50,049 nt of DNA from contig NZ_JAMLDY010000025.1 of NCBI RefSeq assembly GCF_024211255.1, forward strand, positions 1-50,049, read 5' to 3'. This document shows positions 35,077 through 43,622 of this stretch, piece by piece (position 1 is the first letter of the stretch; the number at the start of each line of letters is the position of its first letter). The notes below the pieces were generated by a model. That model searched no databases. It was not told the origin of the DNA and was given only the letters and a program-made list of their open reading frames with translations. The translations under genes and the position numbers were made by a program. This stretch comes from Sphingomonas liriopis (GTDB lineage Bacteria > Pseudomonadota > Alphaproteobacteria > Sphingomonadales > Sphingomonadaceae).

Positions 35077-35693
35077 TCGAGCTGTTCGTCTCGACGCTCA
35101 TCACCTTCTTCGTCATCATCGATCCGCTCGGCTGCGCGCCGATCTATGCCGGCCTGTCGGCAGGCGCGTCGGCGGCGCAGCGGCGGACGATGGCGATCCG
35201 CGCGGTCGGTGTCGCCTCGGCGATCCTGCTCGTCTTCGCGCTGGTCGGCGAGGATTTGCTGCGCGGGCTCGGCATCAGCCTGGCGAGCTTTCGCATCGCG
35301 GGCGGCATCATGCTGTTCCTGATCGCGCTCGAAATGGTGTTCGAGAAACGCACGCAGCGCCGCGAGGACCGCGCCGCCGAGGTGGCGCGCGATCCCGAGG
35401 TCGAGGACGTGTCGATCTTTCCGATGGCGATGCCGATGATCGCCGGGCCGGGGTCGATCGCCTCGGTCATGCTGCTGATGGCGCGCACCAACGGGGTGGA
35501 GGCGACCGCGGTGGTGCTTGCCGCGTTGGGCACGATTCTGGTGCTGACGCTGGTCGCGCTGCTCGCCGCGGGGCCGCTGATGCGGTTGCTGGGCGCGCGG
35601 ATCGAGGCGGTCATCACGCGGCTGCTCGGCGTACTGCTGGCGGCGCTGGCGGTGCAGTTCGTGATGGACGGGTTGCAGGTCAGTTTGCGGTAA
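35073..35693 (+). CDS. MarC-family membrane protein
   Basis: A 206-residue protein from GTG at 35073, overlapping the folD stop (GTGA). It begins with a helix containing [20 protein letters not shown], the MarC/YhgN 'DP-x-G-x-x-P' motif. [18 protein letters not shown] and [20 protein letters not shown] follow, with six membrane helices overall. Once linked to multiple antibiotic resistance, the family's actual function is unknown. It is the last gene of the yggT operon. Confidence 0.92.
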   Translation: MIELFVSTLITFFVIIDPLGCAPIYAGLSAGASAAQRRTMAIRAVGVASAILLVFALVGEDLLRGLGISLASFRIAGGIMLFLIALEMVFEKRTQRREDRAAEVARDPEVEDVSIFPMAMPMIAGPGSIASVMLLMARTNGVEATAVVLAALGTILVLTLVALLAAGPLMRLLGARIEAVITRLLGVLLAALAVQFVMDGLQVSLR

Positions 35694-35728
35694 GGCGACA
35701 CACGTTCACACGAACGGTGAGGAAGCCG

Positions 35729-36313
35729 TCAGCTTGCGGCGACCAGCGGCGCGAAGCGGGCGACCTGGCGGCCGATCATGCTGAGCTGTTCCACCACCGC
35801 GGGATCGCTCGCGCCGCCCTCGGCGTCGAATTTGGTGACCTGCGTGTTGATCGCCGCGGCGAAGGGCGTCGGCCATCCGCGCAGGGCATGGACGATCGAG
35901 CGCAGCGCGGCGATCGTCGATCCGGTCGCCTGCCAGCCATAAGCGGTGGCGATCAGCCCGACCGGCATGTCGGCGAGATAGGGGCGATCGTCCTTCGCCG
36001 TCTCCTCGAGCAGGTCGAGCGCGTTCTTGACCACGCCCGAGATGCTGCCGTGATAGCCGGGGCTGGCGATGATGACCGCCGACGCCTCGCGCACCGCCGC
36101 GACGAACGCCTGCTCGTCGGCGGTGCGCGTGGTGGCGCGGGGGTCGTAGAGCGGCAGCCGCGCCATGTCGGCACCGCCGAACATGCGGGTGTGAAAGCCC
36201 TCGCGCTCCGCCGCGTCGAGCGCGATGCGCAGCGCGCGTTCGGTCGACGAGATGCCGCCGATCGTGCCGCCGATGCCGACGACGAGCGGGGGGGAAGCGG
36301 GATCAACGGCCAT
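35729..36313 (-). CDS. NADPH-dependent FMN reductase
   Basis: A 194-residue flavodoxin-like protein. LVVGIGGTIGGISSTERALR is the phosphate-binding loop region, and ASPGYHGSISGVVKNALDLL is the FMN-binding 'P-x-Y-x-x-S-x-x-x-x-K-N-A-L-D' signature. It reduces flavins or quinones with NADPH. The subfamily resembles SsuE/ArsH-like reductases but without an adjacent oxygenase or ars genes. It converges with marC and diverges from the PBP gene. Confidence 0.9.
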   Translation of the reverse strand: MAVDPASPPLVVGIGGTIGGISSTERALRIALDAAEREGFHTRMFGGADMARLPLYDPRATTRTADEQAFVAAVREASAVIIASPGYHGSISGVVKNALDLLEETAKDDRPYLADMPVGLIATAYGWQATGSTIAALRSIVHALRGWPTPFAAAINTQVTKFDAEGGASDPAVVEQLSMIGRQVARFAPLVAAS

Positions 36314-36387
36314 GCCGGGTGCGATAGCGCGGCTCGACGGACGGCGCCAGCCAAGGTAAACTCGATGGCGTCACGCAGACCGAAGCC

Positions 36388-36415
36388 CTTGCGCCAGCTG
36401 TTTTAGGATTATAAT
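36388..36415 (+). promoter_or_regulatory. Consensus -10 directly before PBP gene, leaderless candidate
   Basis: TATAAT at 36410-36415 is a perfect -10 hexamer in GC-rich DNA. It ends seven bases before the ATG at 36423, placing +1 at or beside the A of the start codon. The -35 is weak (CTTGCG, 16-base spacer). The intervening ACACCTT is no ribosome-binding site. Confidence 0.55.
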
Positions 36416-36422
36416 ACACCTT

Positions 36423-38594
36423 ATGGCTGACCGCTGGGACGAGCCGATGCGTCACGATCCTGTCGATACCTCGCGCCGCGCGATCGGCCAGCGCTACCGG
36501 CTGGACGACGAACCTGTGGTGCCGCCGCGCGAACGCGCGCCCGATCCGCGGCTGAGCGGACGGTTCGACGATTTCGCGAGCGATGCGCCCGACGGCGACA
36601 GCACGCCGCCGCGCCGTCCGCGCAACATCGGCCGCTGGATCCTGCGCGGGATCGCGGCGGGGATCATCCTGCTGGTGCTGGCGATCGGCTGGCTTGCCGT
36701 GAAGGCACCGCTCAGCCAATCGCTCAAACCACTGACACCGCCGTCGATCACGCTGACCGCCGCCGACGACCAGCCGATTGCGCGGCGCGGCGCGATCATC
36801 GGCGCGCCGGTCGATGCCGCCAAGCTGCCGCCGCACGTCACGGAGGCGTTCCTGGCGATCGAGGATCGCCGCTTTCGTTCGCACTGGGGGGTCGATCCGC
36901 GCGGCATCCTGCGCGCCTTCGTTCACAACGTCGGGTCGGGCGGCGTGCGCGAGGGCGGCAGCACGATCACGCAGCAGCTCGCCAAGAACGCCTTCCTCGA
37001 TTCGGATCGCACCGCGGCGCGCAAGCTCCGCGAGGTCATGATCGCCTTCTGGCTCGAGGCATGGCTGTCGAAGGACGAGATCCTGTCACGCTATCTGTCG
37101 AACGTCTATTTCGGCGACAACGTCTATGGCCTGCGCGCCGCGTCGAAACACTATTTCGGACGCGAGCCGGAAAAGATGAACATCGGGCAGGCGGCGATGC
37201 TGGCGGGGCTGGTCAAGGCGCCTTCGCGGCTGGCGCCGACCGGCAACCTCGAAGGCGCGCGCAAGCGCGAGATGCTCGTCGTGCGCGCGATGGTCGACGC
37301 CGGTTTCCTGACCAAGGCGGAAGGCGACGAGGTTCAGCCGCAGCGCGTGCTGGCGAGCCGGCCGACGCAGCTGCCGAGCGGCACCTATTTCGCCGACTGG
37401 GTGCTGCCCGAGGCGCGCGATCAGGCGGGCGAGATCAAGACCGAGGCGACGGTGAAGACGACGCTCGACCGCCGGCTGCAGAACACCGCCGAGCGGGTGA
37501 TCCGCCAGGCGGGGCTGCGCCAGGCGCAGGCGGCGATCGTCGCGATGCGTACCGACGGCCGCGTCGTCGCGATGGTCGGCGGCAAGGATTACGCCAAGAG
37601 CCCGTTCAACCGCGCGACGCAGGCGCGCCGCCAGCCGGGATCGACGTTCAAATTGTTCGTCTATCTCGCCGCGATGCGTGCGGGGATGACCCCCGACACG
37701 ATGGCCGACGACAATCCGGTCGAGATCGCCGGGTGGAAGCCGAAGAACGACGACGGTCGCTACCTCGGCCAGATCCCGCTGCGCCGCGCCTTCGCCCGTT
37801 CGAGCAACGTCGTCGCGGCGCGGCTGACGCAGGAAGTCGGCGTGCGCAACGTCATCAAGGCGGCGCGCGACCTCGGCATCTCGACCCCGATCCCCAACGA
37901 GGCCACCATCGGCCTCGGCACCGCGGAGGTCTCGCTGCTCGAACTGACCGCCGCCTATGCGGGGATCGCCAACGGCACCTATCCGGTGCATCCGCGCGGG
38001 CTGGAGGAGAGCAAGACCGACAAGAGCTGGCTGCAGTCGCTGACGGGCGGCACGACGAAGATGCCCGACGATATCCGCGAGAAGATGCTCGACCTGCTTT
38101 CGTCGTCGTTGCGCGGCACGGGGCGCGAGGCGGTGCTGACGCTGCCCGCCTATGGCAAGACGGGGACGTCGCAGCAGAGCCGCGATGCGTGGTTCATCGG
38201 CTTCGCGGGCGATCTGGTCGTCGGCGTGTGGGTCGGCAACGACGACAGCTCGCCCAACCCTGGGCTGCACGGCGGCGGCATCCCGGCGCAGCTGTGGCGG
38301 CAGTTCATGGTGTCGGCGCTGCACATCGCACCGGTCGAGGCGCCGGTGGTGGTCGAGGAGAATGCGATCGATCCCGAGGCGGTCGTCGGCCCCGAGGAAG
38401 GGATGGAGGATGCGGAGGGCGCGCCGATCCCACCGATCCAGGGCGAGGCCGACGTCTTCGGGTTGCAGATGAAGATGGGCCGCGACGGCAGCATCAGCAT
38501 CACTCCCGGTCGCGACCGCGCCCCGCCCGCGCCGCAGGGCCCGCCGCCGCGCGACCGGCGTGGCGATGAGGGTGACGAGGGCGGGGAGCAGTAG
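36423..38594 (+). CDS. Class A penicillin-binding protein (PBP1A family)
   Basis: A 723-residue bifunctional peptidoglycan synthase. A cytoplasmic basic tail and one membrane helix (about 75-95) anchor it. The glycosyltransferase domain (GT51) has AFLAIEDRRFRSHWGVDPRG (catalytic Glu about 147) and GGSTITQQLAKNAF. The transpeptidase has PGSTFKLF (Ser about 407, Lys 410), SSN in ARSSNVVAARL and GKTGTSQQSRDAWF (about 579). After about 640 comes an acidic, proline-rich, low-complexity tail. An upstream TATAAT suggests a leaderless transcript. Confidence 0.95.
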   Translation: MADRWDEPMRHDPVDTSRRAIGQRYRLDDEPVVPPRERAPDPRLSGRFDDFASDAPDGDSTPPRRPRNIGRWILRGIAAGIILLVLAIGWLAVKAPLSQSLKPLTPPSITLTAADDQPIARRGAIIGAPVDAAKLPPHVTEAFLAIEDRRFRSHWGVDPRGILRAFVHNVGSGGVREGGSTITQQLAKNAFLDSDRTAARKLREVMIAFWLEAWLSKDEILSRYLSNVYFGDNVYGLRAASKHYFGREPEKMNIGQAAMLAGLVKAPSRLAPTGNLEGARKREMLVVRAMVDAGFLTKAEGDEVQPQRVLASRPTQLPSGTYFADWVLPEARDQAGEIKTEATVKTTLDRRLQNTAERVIRQAGLRQAQAAIVAMRTDGRVVAMVGGKDYAKSPFNRATQARRQPGSTFKLFVYLAAMRAGMTPDTMADDNPVEIAGWKPKNDDGRYLGQIPLRRAFARSSNVVAARLTQEVGVRNVIKAARDLGISTPIPNEATIGLGTAEVSLLELTAAYAGIANGTYPVHPRGLEESKTDKSWLQSLTGGTTKMPDDIREKMLDLLSSSLRGTGREAVLTLPAYGKTGTSQQSRDAWFIGFAGDLVVGVWVGNDDSSPNPGLHGGGIPAQLWRQFMVSALHIAPVEAPVVVEENAIDPEAVVGPEEGMEDAEGAPIPPIQGEADVFGLQMKMGRDGSISITPGRDRAPPAPQGPPPRDRRGDEGDEGGEQ

Positions 38595-38639
38595 GCGCGC
38601 GCGTTCGACCTGTTGCTGCGACCGTCGTTCCAACTCCTG

Positions 38640-38747
38640 CGTCACCCCGGACTTGTTCCGGGGTCCACCCGTCCGCGCGGGCAAGGCAAGAGGCTCATGC
38701 CCTGCGCCTCGCCGCAGAGTGGACCCCGGAACAAGTCCGGGGTGACG
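38640..38747 (-). repeat. Family A paired-hairpin repeat, copy 5 (inverted)
   Basis: The arms are CCCCGGACTTGTTCCGGGGT and ACCCCGGAACAAGTCCGGGG. Read in reverse, the interior gives TCTGCGGCGAGGCGCAGGGC and GAGCCTCTTGCC, matching copies 3 and 6, so this copy is in the opposite orientation. Confidence 0.85.
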
Positions 38748-38792
38748 AGGGAGTGGTGTTGGCGGCCGGAGACTCGCGCATCCAAGCTGGCA

Positions 38793-38815
38793 TCGCCGTC
38801 CATCTCGGCTAGACC
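38793..38815 (+). promoter_or_regulatory. Possible leaderless-type promoter of SleB gene
   Basis: A CTGGCA-like -35 (near 38787-38792), a 17-base spacer and TAGACC (38810-38815) end six bases before the ATG at 38822. The hexamers are weak, but the -10-to-ATG distance repeats the pattern at pepN, yhhQ and the PBP gene. Confidence 0.25.
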
Positions 38816-38821
38816 GCCGCC

Positions 38822-39478
38822 ATGGCGCAGCGACGCACCTCTTCCCGGCGGCGTCGCACGTCGCACGATCTTGCCGCCGAACGCTGGCTGCTGTTGCTGT
38901 TCGTCGTCGCGGGGATCGTCGTTGTGGCCGGATCGCTCGGGCCGTGGCGGCCGGCGGGCGGGCCGGCGGCGAAGCCGCTGACCATGGCGGAGGCGCGGGC
39001 GTCGAATGCGCGCGTGCCGATCGAAACCGACCTGAGGCGATCCGCGGCGCGCTATCGCTTCCGCGGCGGGCCGGCGGCACGGGCGCAGGCGGTGGAATGC
39101 CTCGCGACGGCGGCGCTGTACGAGGCGGGCGACGACGTGCGGGGGCAGCGGGCGGTGATCCAGGTGATCCTCAACCGCGTCGCCGCGCCGGGCTTCCCCA
39201 AGACGGTGTGCGGCGTGGTCTATCAGGGGTCGGGGCGGGCCACCGGCTGCCAGTTCTCGTTCACCTGCGACGGATCGGTCGCGCGGCGGCCGGTGCATCT
39301 GGGCTGGGGACAGGCGCGGCGGGCGGCGCGGCGGGCGCTTGCCGGCGAGGTCTTTGCCGAGGTCGGGCGGGCGACGCACTACCATACCGACTGGATGGTC
39401 CCCTATTGGCGCGACACATTGGTCAAGGTGGCGCGGGTCCGCTCGCACCTGTTCTACGTCCGCGCGCGGCACGCCTAG
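38822..39478 (+). CDS. SleB-type cell wall hydrolase
   Basis: A 218-residue protein with a basic start, one membrane helix (about 22-40, LLLLFVVAGIVVVAG) and a periplasmic domain. CLATAALYEAGDDVRGQRAV, IQVILNRVAAPGFPKTVCGV, GCQFSFTCDG and ATHYHTDWMVPYW are hydrolase_2/SleB signatures; the early Glu (YEAGD) is the probable catalytic acid. These are lytic transglycosylase-like peptidoglycan enzymes. It follows the PBP gene across a repeat, so both steps of wall growth lie together, although a shared transcript is not shown. Confidence 0.92.
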   Translation: MAQRRTSSRRRRTSHDLAAERWLLLLFVVAGIVVVAGSLGPWRPAGGPAAKPLTMAEARASNARVPIETDLRRSAARYRFRGGPAARAQAVECLATAALYEAGDDVRGQRAVIQVILNRVAAPGFPKTVCGVVYQGSGRATGCQFSFTCDGSVARRPVHLGWGQARRAARRALAGEVFAEVGRATHYHTDWMVPYWRDTLVKVARVRSHLFYVRARHA

Positions 39479-39512
39479 GCCGGATCGGCCTTCGGCACGG
39501 CAAGCGCGTCAT

Positions 39513-39540
39513 CTCTGTGCCCCCCGCGCCTCCGCGCGAA
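39513..39540 (+). repeat. GC-rich short repeat (family G), copy 2
   Basis: CTCTGTGCCCCCCGCGCCTC continuing CGCGCGAA is the inverse of the motif at 14301-14331. It lies in the gap between the SleB gene and the 96-residue hypothetical gene. Confidence 0.4.
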
Positions 39541-39644
39541 CACAGCTCTTCTTCGGTACGCTTCTCTGAGCGCCGCGACAGCTTTAGCCGGAGCCTTCGC
39601 GCGCGCGATCTGGCATGGCGGGGGATCAACGAAGGACGAGCGAC

Positions 39645-39935
39645 ATGGCGAAACGATATTGGGCGCAGCTGATCGAGATGGACGAGGAGGTCGAGGCGGC
39701 GAGCATTCCCGGCGCGAGCGACCACGAAAGCGCGGCGGATGCGATCGTCACCGACTTCGTCGGCGCGATGGGCGGCGCGATCACCAGCGGCGCGGTGCGC
39801 GTGTGGGTCGAGGGCGGCGCGTCCAAGACCTACGACTGGAGCGCCGAGTTCGAGCTGCCCGAGGACAGTGGCCTCGACGACGACGAGGATATCGAGGTCG
39901 AGGGCGAGATCGTGCTGACCGAACGAATGGGCTGA
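39645..39935 (+). CDS. Acidic hypothetical protein (96 aa)
   Basis: From the ATG at 39645 (GAAGGA upstream) it reads MAKRYWAQLIEMDEEVEAAS. A middle with AIVTDFVGAMGGAITSGAVRVWVEGG follows, and it ends with a strongly acidic ELPEDSGLDDDEDIEVEGEI. No signal peptide, membrane segment or cysteine is present. The beta-rich centre and acidic end suggest a small folded binding protein, but no family is recognised. Codon use fits the neighbours. Confidence 0.7.
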   Translation: MAKRYWAQLIEMDEEVEAASIPGASDHESAADAIVTDFVGAMGGAITSGAVRVWVEGGASKTYDWSAEFELPEDSGLDDDEDIEVEGEIVLTERMG

Positions 39936-40006
39936 CCCGCGCGGAATCGCGCTGGCCGGATGGTCGCCCCGCGCTAGACTGACGCTTCCAACAGGGAGTG
40001 GCGGCG

Positions 40007-40714
40007 ATGCGGTTCGATGCGACGCGGGCGTTGATCCTCTATGCGGGCGGGCTGACGCTCGCGCTGGGCTGGGCCATCGTGACCGGGGCGACGGCCCCGC
40101 CGGCGGCGCGGGGAATCGACACGCTCGACGTGCGGCGGATCAACCTGCGCGAGCGCGACGGCACGCTGCGGATGGTGATCGCGGCCCGCGACCGCTTTCC
40201 CGGCCTCGTCATCCGCGGACGCGAACAGCCGCATCCCGGGCGAGCCGATGCGGCGGGCATGCTGTTCTACAACGACGAAGGCACCGAGAATGGCGGGCTG
40301 ATCTTCGGCGGGCGCAGGACCGACGGTCGCGCCACCGGCTTCGGCCACCTCAGCTTCGACCAGTACGAACAGGATCAGGTGGTGGCGCTCGAGCAGAACG
40401 AGGATGCGGCCGGGCGCAATGCCGGGCTGCGTATCGCCGACCGTCCCGACGCACCGCTCGACGTCGCCGCGATCCGGCGGCTCGATCCGCTCACCCCCGC
40501 GGCGCGCGAGGCGGCGGTGCAGCGGATGAAGGCGGCGGGCACGTTCGGGCGCGACCGCGCCTTCTTCGGCAAGGACCGCGATGGCGATGCCCTGCTGAAC
40601 CTGCAGGACGGGATGGGGCGGGTGCGCCTCCGCCTGCGCGTCACCAGGGCGGGCACCGCGCGGATCGAATTCCTCGATGCCGCGGGCAAGGTGACACGGG
40701 CGGAGGGGGCGTAG
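40007..40714 (+). CDS. Membrane-anchored hypothetical protein (235 aa)
   Basis: The ATG at 40007 follows AGGGAG by eight bases. A single N-terminal hydrophobic segment (ALILYAGGLTLALGWAIVTG) anchors or exports the protein. The rest is a beta-rich domain with DVRRINLRERDGTLRMVIAA, GMLFYNDEGTENGGLIFGGR, AFFGKDRDGDALLNLQDGMG and RVRLRLRV. The motif FYNDEGTENGGLIFGG recurs in uncharacterised bacterial proteins and may be part of a beta-helix or propeller-like fold. The function is unknown. It converges with the DUF885 gene, stops four bases apart. Confidence 0.75.
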   Translation: MRFDATRALILYAGGLTLALGWAIVTGATAPPAARGIDTLDVRRINLRERDGTLRMVIAARDRFPGLVIRGREQPHPGRADAAGMLFYNDEGTENGGLIFGGRRTDGRATGFGHLSFDQYEQDQVVALEQNEDAAGRNAGLRIADRPDAPLDVAAIRRLDPLTPAAREAAVQRMKAAGTFGRDRAFFGKDRDGDALLNLQDGMGRVRLRLRVTRAGTARIEFLDAAGKVTRAEGA

Positions 40715-40717
40715 CGG

Positions 40718-42526
40718 CTACTTCACCCCCGCCATCCAGCCGCGCAGCTTCGCCTCCAGCACCGGCATCGGCAGCGCGCCGCTGTCGAGCACCGCGGCGT
40801 GGAAGGCGCGGGGATCGAAGGCGGCGCCCTGTTTCGCCTGCGCCTCCGCCTTCAGCTTCAGGATGGTCAGCTGGCCGATCTTGTAGGCGAGCGCCTGCCC
40901 CGGAATCGCGATATAGCGTTCGACCTCGGCGGTGGCGTCGGTCTTCGGCATCGGCGAGTTCGCCAGCATGTAGGCGATCGCCTGGTCGCGGCTCCAGCCC
41001 TTGGCGTGGATGCCGGTGTCGACGACGAGGCGCATCGCGCGCAGCATCTCGTCGTTGAGGCCGCCCATCCGCTGGTAGGGATCGGTCTCCATGCCGAGCG
41101 GCTTCCACAGGGTTTCCGCATAGAGCGCCCAGCCCTCGACATAGGCGGTGTTGCCGCCGAAGCGCATGAACGCGGGCAGCGCGGTGTTTTCCTGCGCGAG
41201 GGCAATCTGGAAATGATGCCCCGGCACCGCTTCGTGCAGGTACAATGTCTCCATCCCCCAGGTGTAGCGGCTGGGGAGGTCGTAGGTGTTGTAGTAGAAG
41301 ATGCCCGGACGCTTGCCGTCGGGCGTGCCGTCCTGATAGCTGCCCGCCGCATCGCCTTTCGCGCGATAATCGGGGACCGGGCGGATCTCGAGCGGGGTCT
41401 TCGGGATGAGCGCGAACTGGTCGCGGATGCGCGCGTCGATGCGCTTGCCGATGCTCTCGTAATCGCGGCGGACCTCGTCGGCGCTGGTCGGCTGGAAGCG
41501 CTTTTCGGTGCGCAGATAGGTGAAGAATTCGGGCAGCGTGCCCTTGAAGCCGGCGGCGGTCTTCTGCTGTTCCATCGCGGCGGTGATGCGCGCGACCTCG
41601 GACAGGCCGAGCTGGTGGACGTCCTCCGCCTTCAGCGGCAGCGTCGTGTTCTGTTCGATGCGATAGGCGTAGAGCGCGTCGCCGCCGGGCATCGCCGACA
41701 GGCCGACGGTGGCGCGTGCCTTTGGCAGATATTCGGTCTTGAGGAAATCGCGCATCCTGACGTGCGCCGGCGTGATGACGTCGCGGACCTGCGCGGCATA
41801 AGCGGCGGTCAGCCGCTGGCGGTCGGCGGCGGGGATGGTGTCCGGGAACATGGTGACGGGGGCGTAGAAGACCGAGCCTTGCACCCCTTGCGCGATCAGC
41901 GCGTCGAACTGCGCGATCATGTTCTCGACGACGAGGCGCGGGTGGACGACGCCCCTGGCCATGCCTTCACGGAAACGCGCGATCGCGCGGTCGTACAGCG
42001 CGGCATAGCCGATGTTGCGCTTCAGGTTGTTGTCGTAGTCGGCGACCGTCTTGAACGGCGCGCCGCCCTTGCCGCTGGCGAAATCGGGGTAGAAGGTCTG
42101 GATGCCGCCGAAATGGTTGATCGGCAGCAGCCGCTGGATCGACTGGATCGCGGGCGTGTAGCCGCGCAGATTGACCTCCGCGGTGTTGCGGAAGACGTCG
42201 TAGGCGAGCTGGTCGACGCGGGTGAGCTTCGCGCGATCGATCGCCTTCAATGCGGCGAGGTCGGATTCGAGGTTGCGCTGCTCGCGCGCCGTCGCGGAGT
42301 CGGTCAGATAGTCGCCGAACTGGTCGGCATAGCGCATGTCGCCGCGCAGGATCGCCGAGATCGGATCGAGCGCGAGGTCGCGTTCGTCGCTGTCGTAGAA
42401 CAGCCGCTTGAGCTTCATGTCCTCCGCGCCGTCGCCGGGCAGCGCGACGGGGGGCGGCAGCGCCTGTCCCAGCGCGGGCGTGGCGACGGTGGCGAGCAGC
42501 AGAGCCGCGGCGGCGAGATGGCGCAT
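40718..42526 (-). CDS. DUF885 family secreted protein (putative metallopeptidase)
   Basis: A 602-residue protein from the ATG at 42526 (AAAGGGGA upstream). Residues 1-21 (MRHLAAAALLLATVATPALG) are a signal peptide. A long helical body follows. TLYLHEAVPGHHFQIALAQ (about residue 430) is the HExxxGHH motif that suggests zinc binding, and DEMLRAMRLVVDTGIHAKGW is the family's second conserved stretch. DUF885 is distantly related to M2/M3-like peptidases, but activity is rarely proven. It is divergent from the threonine aldolase gene. Confidence 0.9.
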   Translation of the reverse strand: MRHLAAAALLLATVATPALGQALPPPVALPGDGAEDMKLKRLFYDSDERDLALDPISAILRGDMRYADQFGDYLTDSATAREQRNLESDLAALKAIDRAKLTRVDQLAYDVFRNTAEVNLRGYTPAIQSIQRLLPINHFGGIQTFYPDFASGKGGAPFKTVADYDNNLKRNIGYAALYDRAIARFREGMARGVVHPRLVVENMIAQFDALIAQGVQGSVFYAPVTMFPDTIPAADRQRLTAAYAAQVRDVITPAHVRMRDFLKTEYLPKARATVGLSAMPGGDALYAYRIEQNTTLPLKAEDVHQLGLSEVARITAAMEQQKTAAGFKGTLPEFFTYLRTEKRFQPTSADEVRRDYESIGKRIDARIRDQFALIPKTPLEIRPVPDYRAKGDAAGSYQDGTPDGKRPGIFYYNTYDLPSRYTWGMETLYLHEAVPGHHFQIALAQENTALPAFMRFGGNTAYVEGWALYAETLWKPLGMETDPYQRMGGLNDEMLRAMRLVVDTGIHAKGWSRDQAIAYMLANSPMPKTDATAEVERYIAIPGQALAYKIGQLTILKLKAEAQAKQGAAFDPRAFHAAVLDSGALPMPVLEAKLRGWMAGVK

Positions 42527-42620
42527 CGATAATCCCCTTTGCGGCGTCCTGTACCAGCGTGGCGGCGATTGGCGATAGCCATGGTTGACGCTGCCGCGCC
42601 CGCGCCGCAAGGCAACGCCC

Positions 42621-43622
42621 ATGCGCTTCTTCTCCGACAATGCCGCGCCCGTTCACCCGCAGGTGATGGCGGCGCTGGCCGCGGCCAACACGCTCGACAC
42701 CGCCTACGACGGCGATGCGCGCTCGCAGGGGCTCGACGCGCGGCTGTCGGCGCTGTTCGGCACCGATGTCGCGGCGTTGTGGGTGCCGACCGGAACCGCG
42801 GCCAATTGCCTGGCGCTCGCCGCGCTCTGCCCACCGCACGGCGGCATCGTCTGCCACCGCGACGCGCACATCCAGAACGACGAGGGCGGTGCGCCGGAGT
42901 TCTATACGCACGGGGCCAAATTATTCCTGGCGGACGGCAAGGGCGCGAAGCTGACCCCGGCGAGCATCGCCGACGTGATCGACGCGATCCCGGACGACGT
43001 GCACCGTGTCCAGCCGCATGCGATCTCGATCACCAACGCCACCGAATATGGCCGCGTCTATACGCCCGACGAGGTCGCGGCGATCGGCGGCCTCGCGAAG
43101 GCGCGCGGGCTGGGGCTGCACATGGACGGCGCGCGCTTCGCCAATGCGGTGGCGACGTTGGGCTGCACGCCGGCGGCGGTGACGTGGGAAGCGGGGGTCG
43201 ATGCGCTGAGCTTCGGCTTCGTCAAGAACGGCGCGATGAGCGCGGAATTGCTGGTGTTCTTCACGCCGGCCCTCGCCGACGTGACCCGCTATCGCCGCAA
43301 GCGCGCGGGGCTGTTGTTCTCCAAGGGCCGCTATCTCGCCGCGCAGGTGCTGGCGATGCTGGACGACGACCTGTGGCTCGACAATGCCCGCGCCGCCAAT
43401 GCGCGCGCGGCCGAACTCGCCGCCGCGGCGGGCGCGCGGCTGGTCCATCCGGTCGAGGCGAACGAGGTGTTCCTGCGCGCGACCCCCGACGAAGCGGCGG
43501 CGCTGCGCGCGAAGGGCTTCGACTTCTACGATTGGGCGGCGGGCGAGATCCGGCTGGTGACCGCGTGGGACAGCCCGGCGGATCAGGTCGCGGCGCTCGC
43601 GCAGGCGATCGGGCAGCTGTGA
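42621..43622 (+). CDS. ltaE: Low-specificity L-threonine aldolase
   Basis: A 333-residue fold-type I PLP enzyme splitting threonine or allo-threonine to glycine and acetaldehyde. It starts MRFFSDNAAPVHPQVMAALA. WVPTGTAANCLALAAL binds cofactor phosphate, LGLHMDGARFANAV supplies the PLP-ring Asp, and FGFVKNGAMSAE has the Schiff-base lysine (K202). Length and order match the family. The stop overlaps the next gene's GTG (GTGA), so the EamA transporter is coupled; export of a product is possible. Confidence 0.93.
   Translation: MRFFSDNAAPVHPQVMAALAAANTLDTAYDGDARSQGLDARLSALFGTDVAALWVPTGTAANCLALAALCPPHGGIVCHRDAHIQNDEGGAPEFYTHGAKLFLADGKGAKLTPASIADVIDAIPDDVHRVQPHAISITNATEYGRVYTPDEVAAIGGLAKARGLGLHMDGARFANAVATLGCTPAAVTWEAGVDALSFGFVKNGAMSAELLVFFTPALADVTRYRRKRAGLLFSKGRYLAAQVLAMLDDDLWLDNARAANARAAELAAAAGARLVHPVEANEVFLRATPDEAAALRAKGFDFYDWAAGEIRLVTAWDSPADQVAALAQAIGQL

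Noticed and set aside
37086..39080. 664-codon minus-strand frame opposite the PBP and SleB genes
   Set aside because: Crosses two real genes and a repeat; composition is that of a shadow frame.
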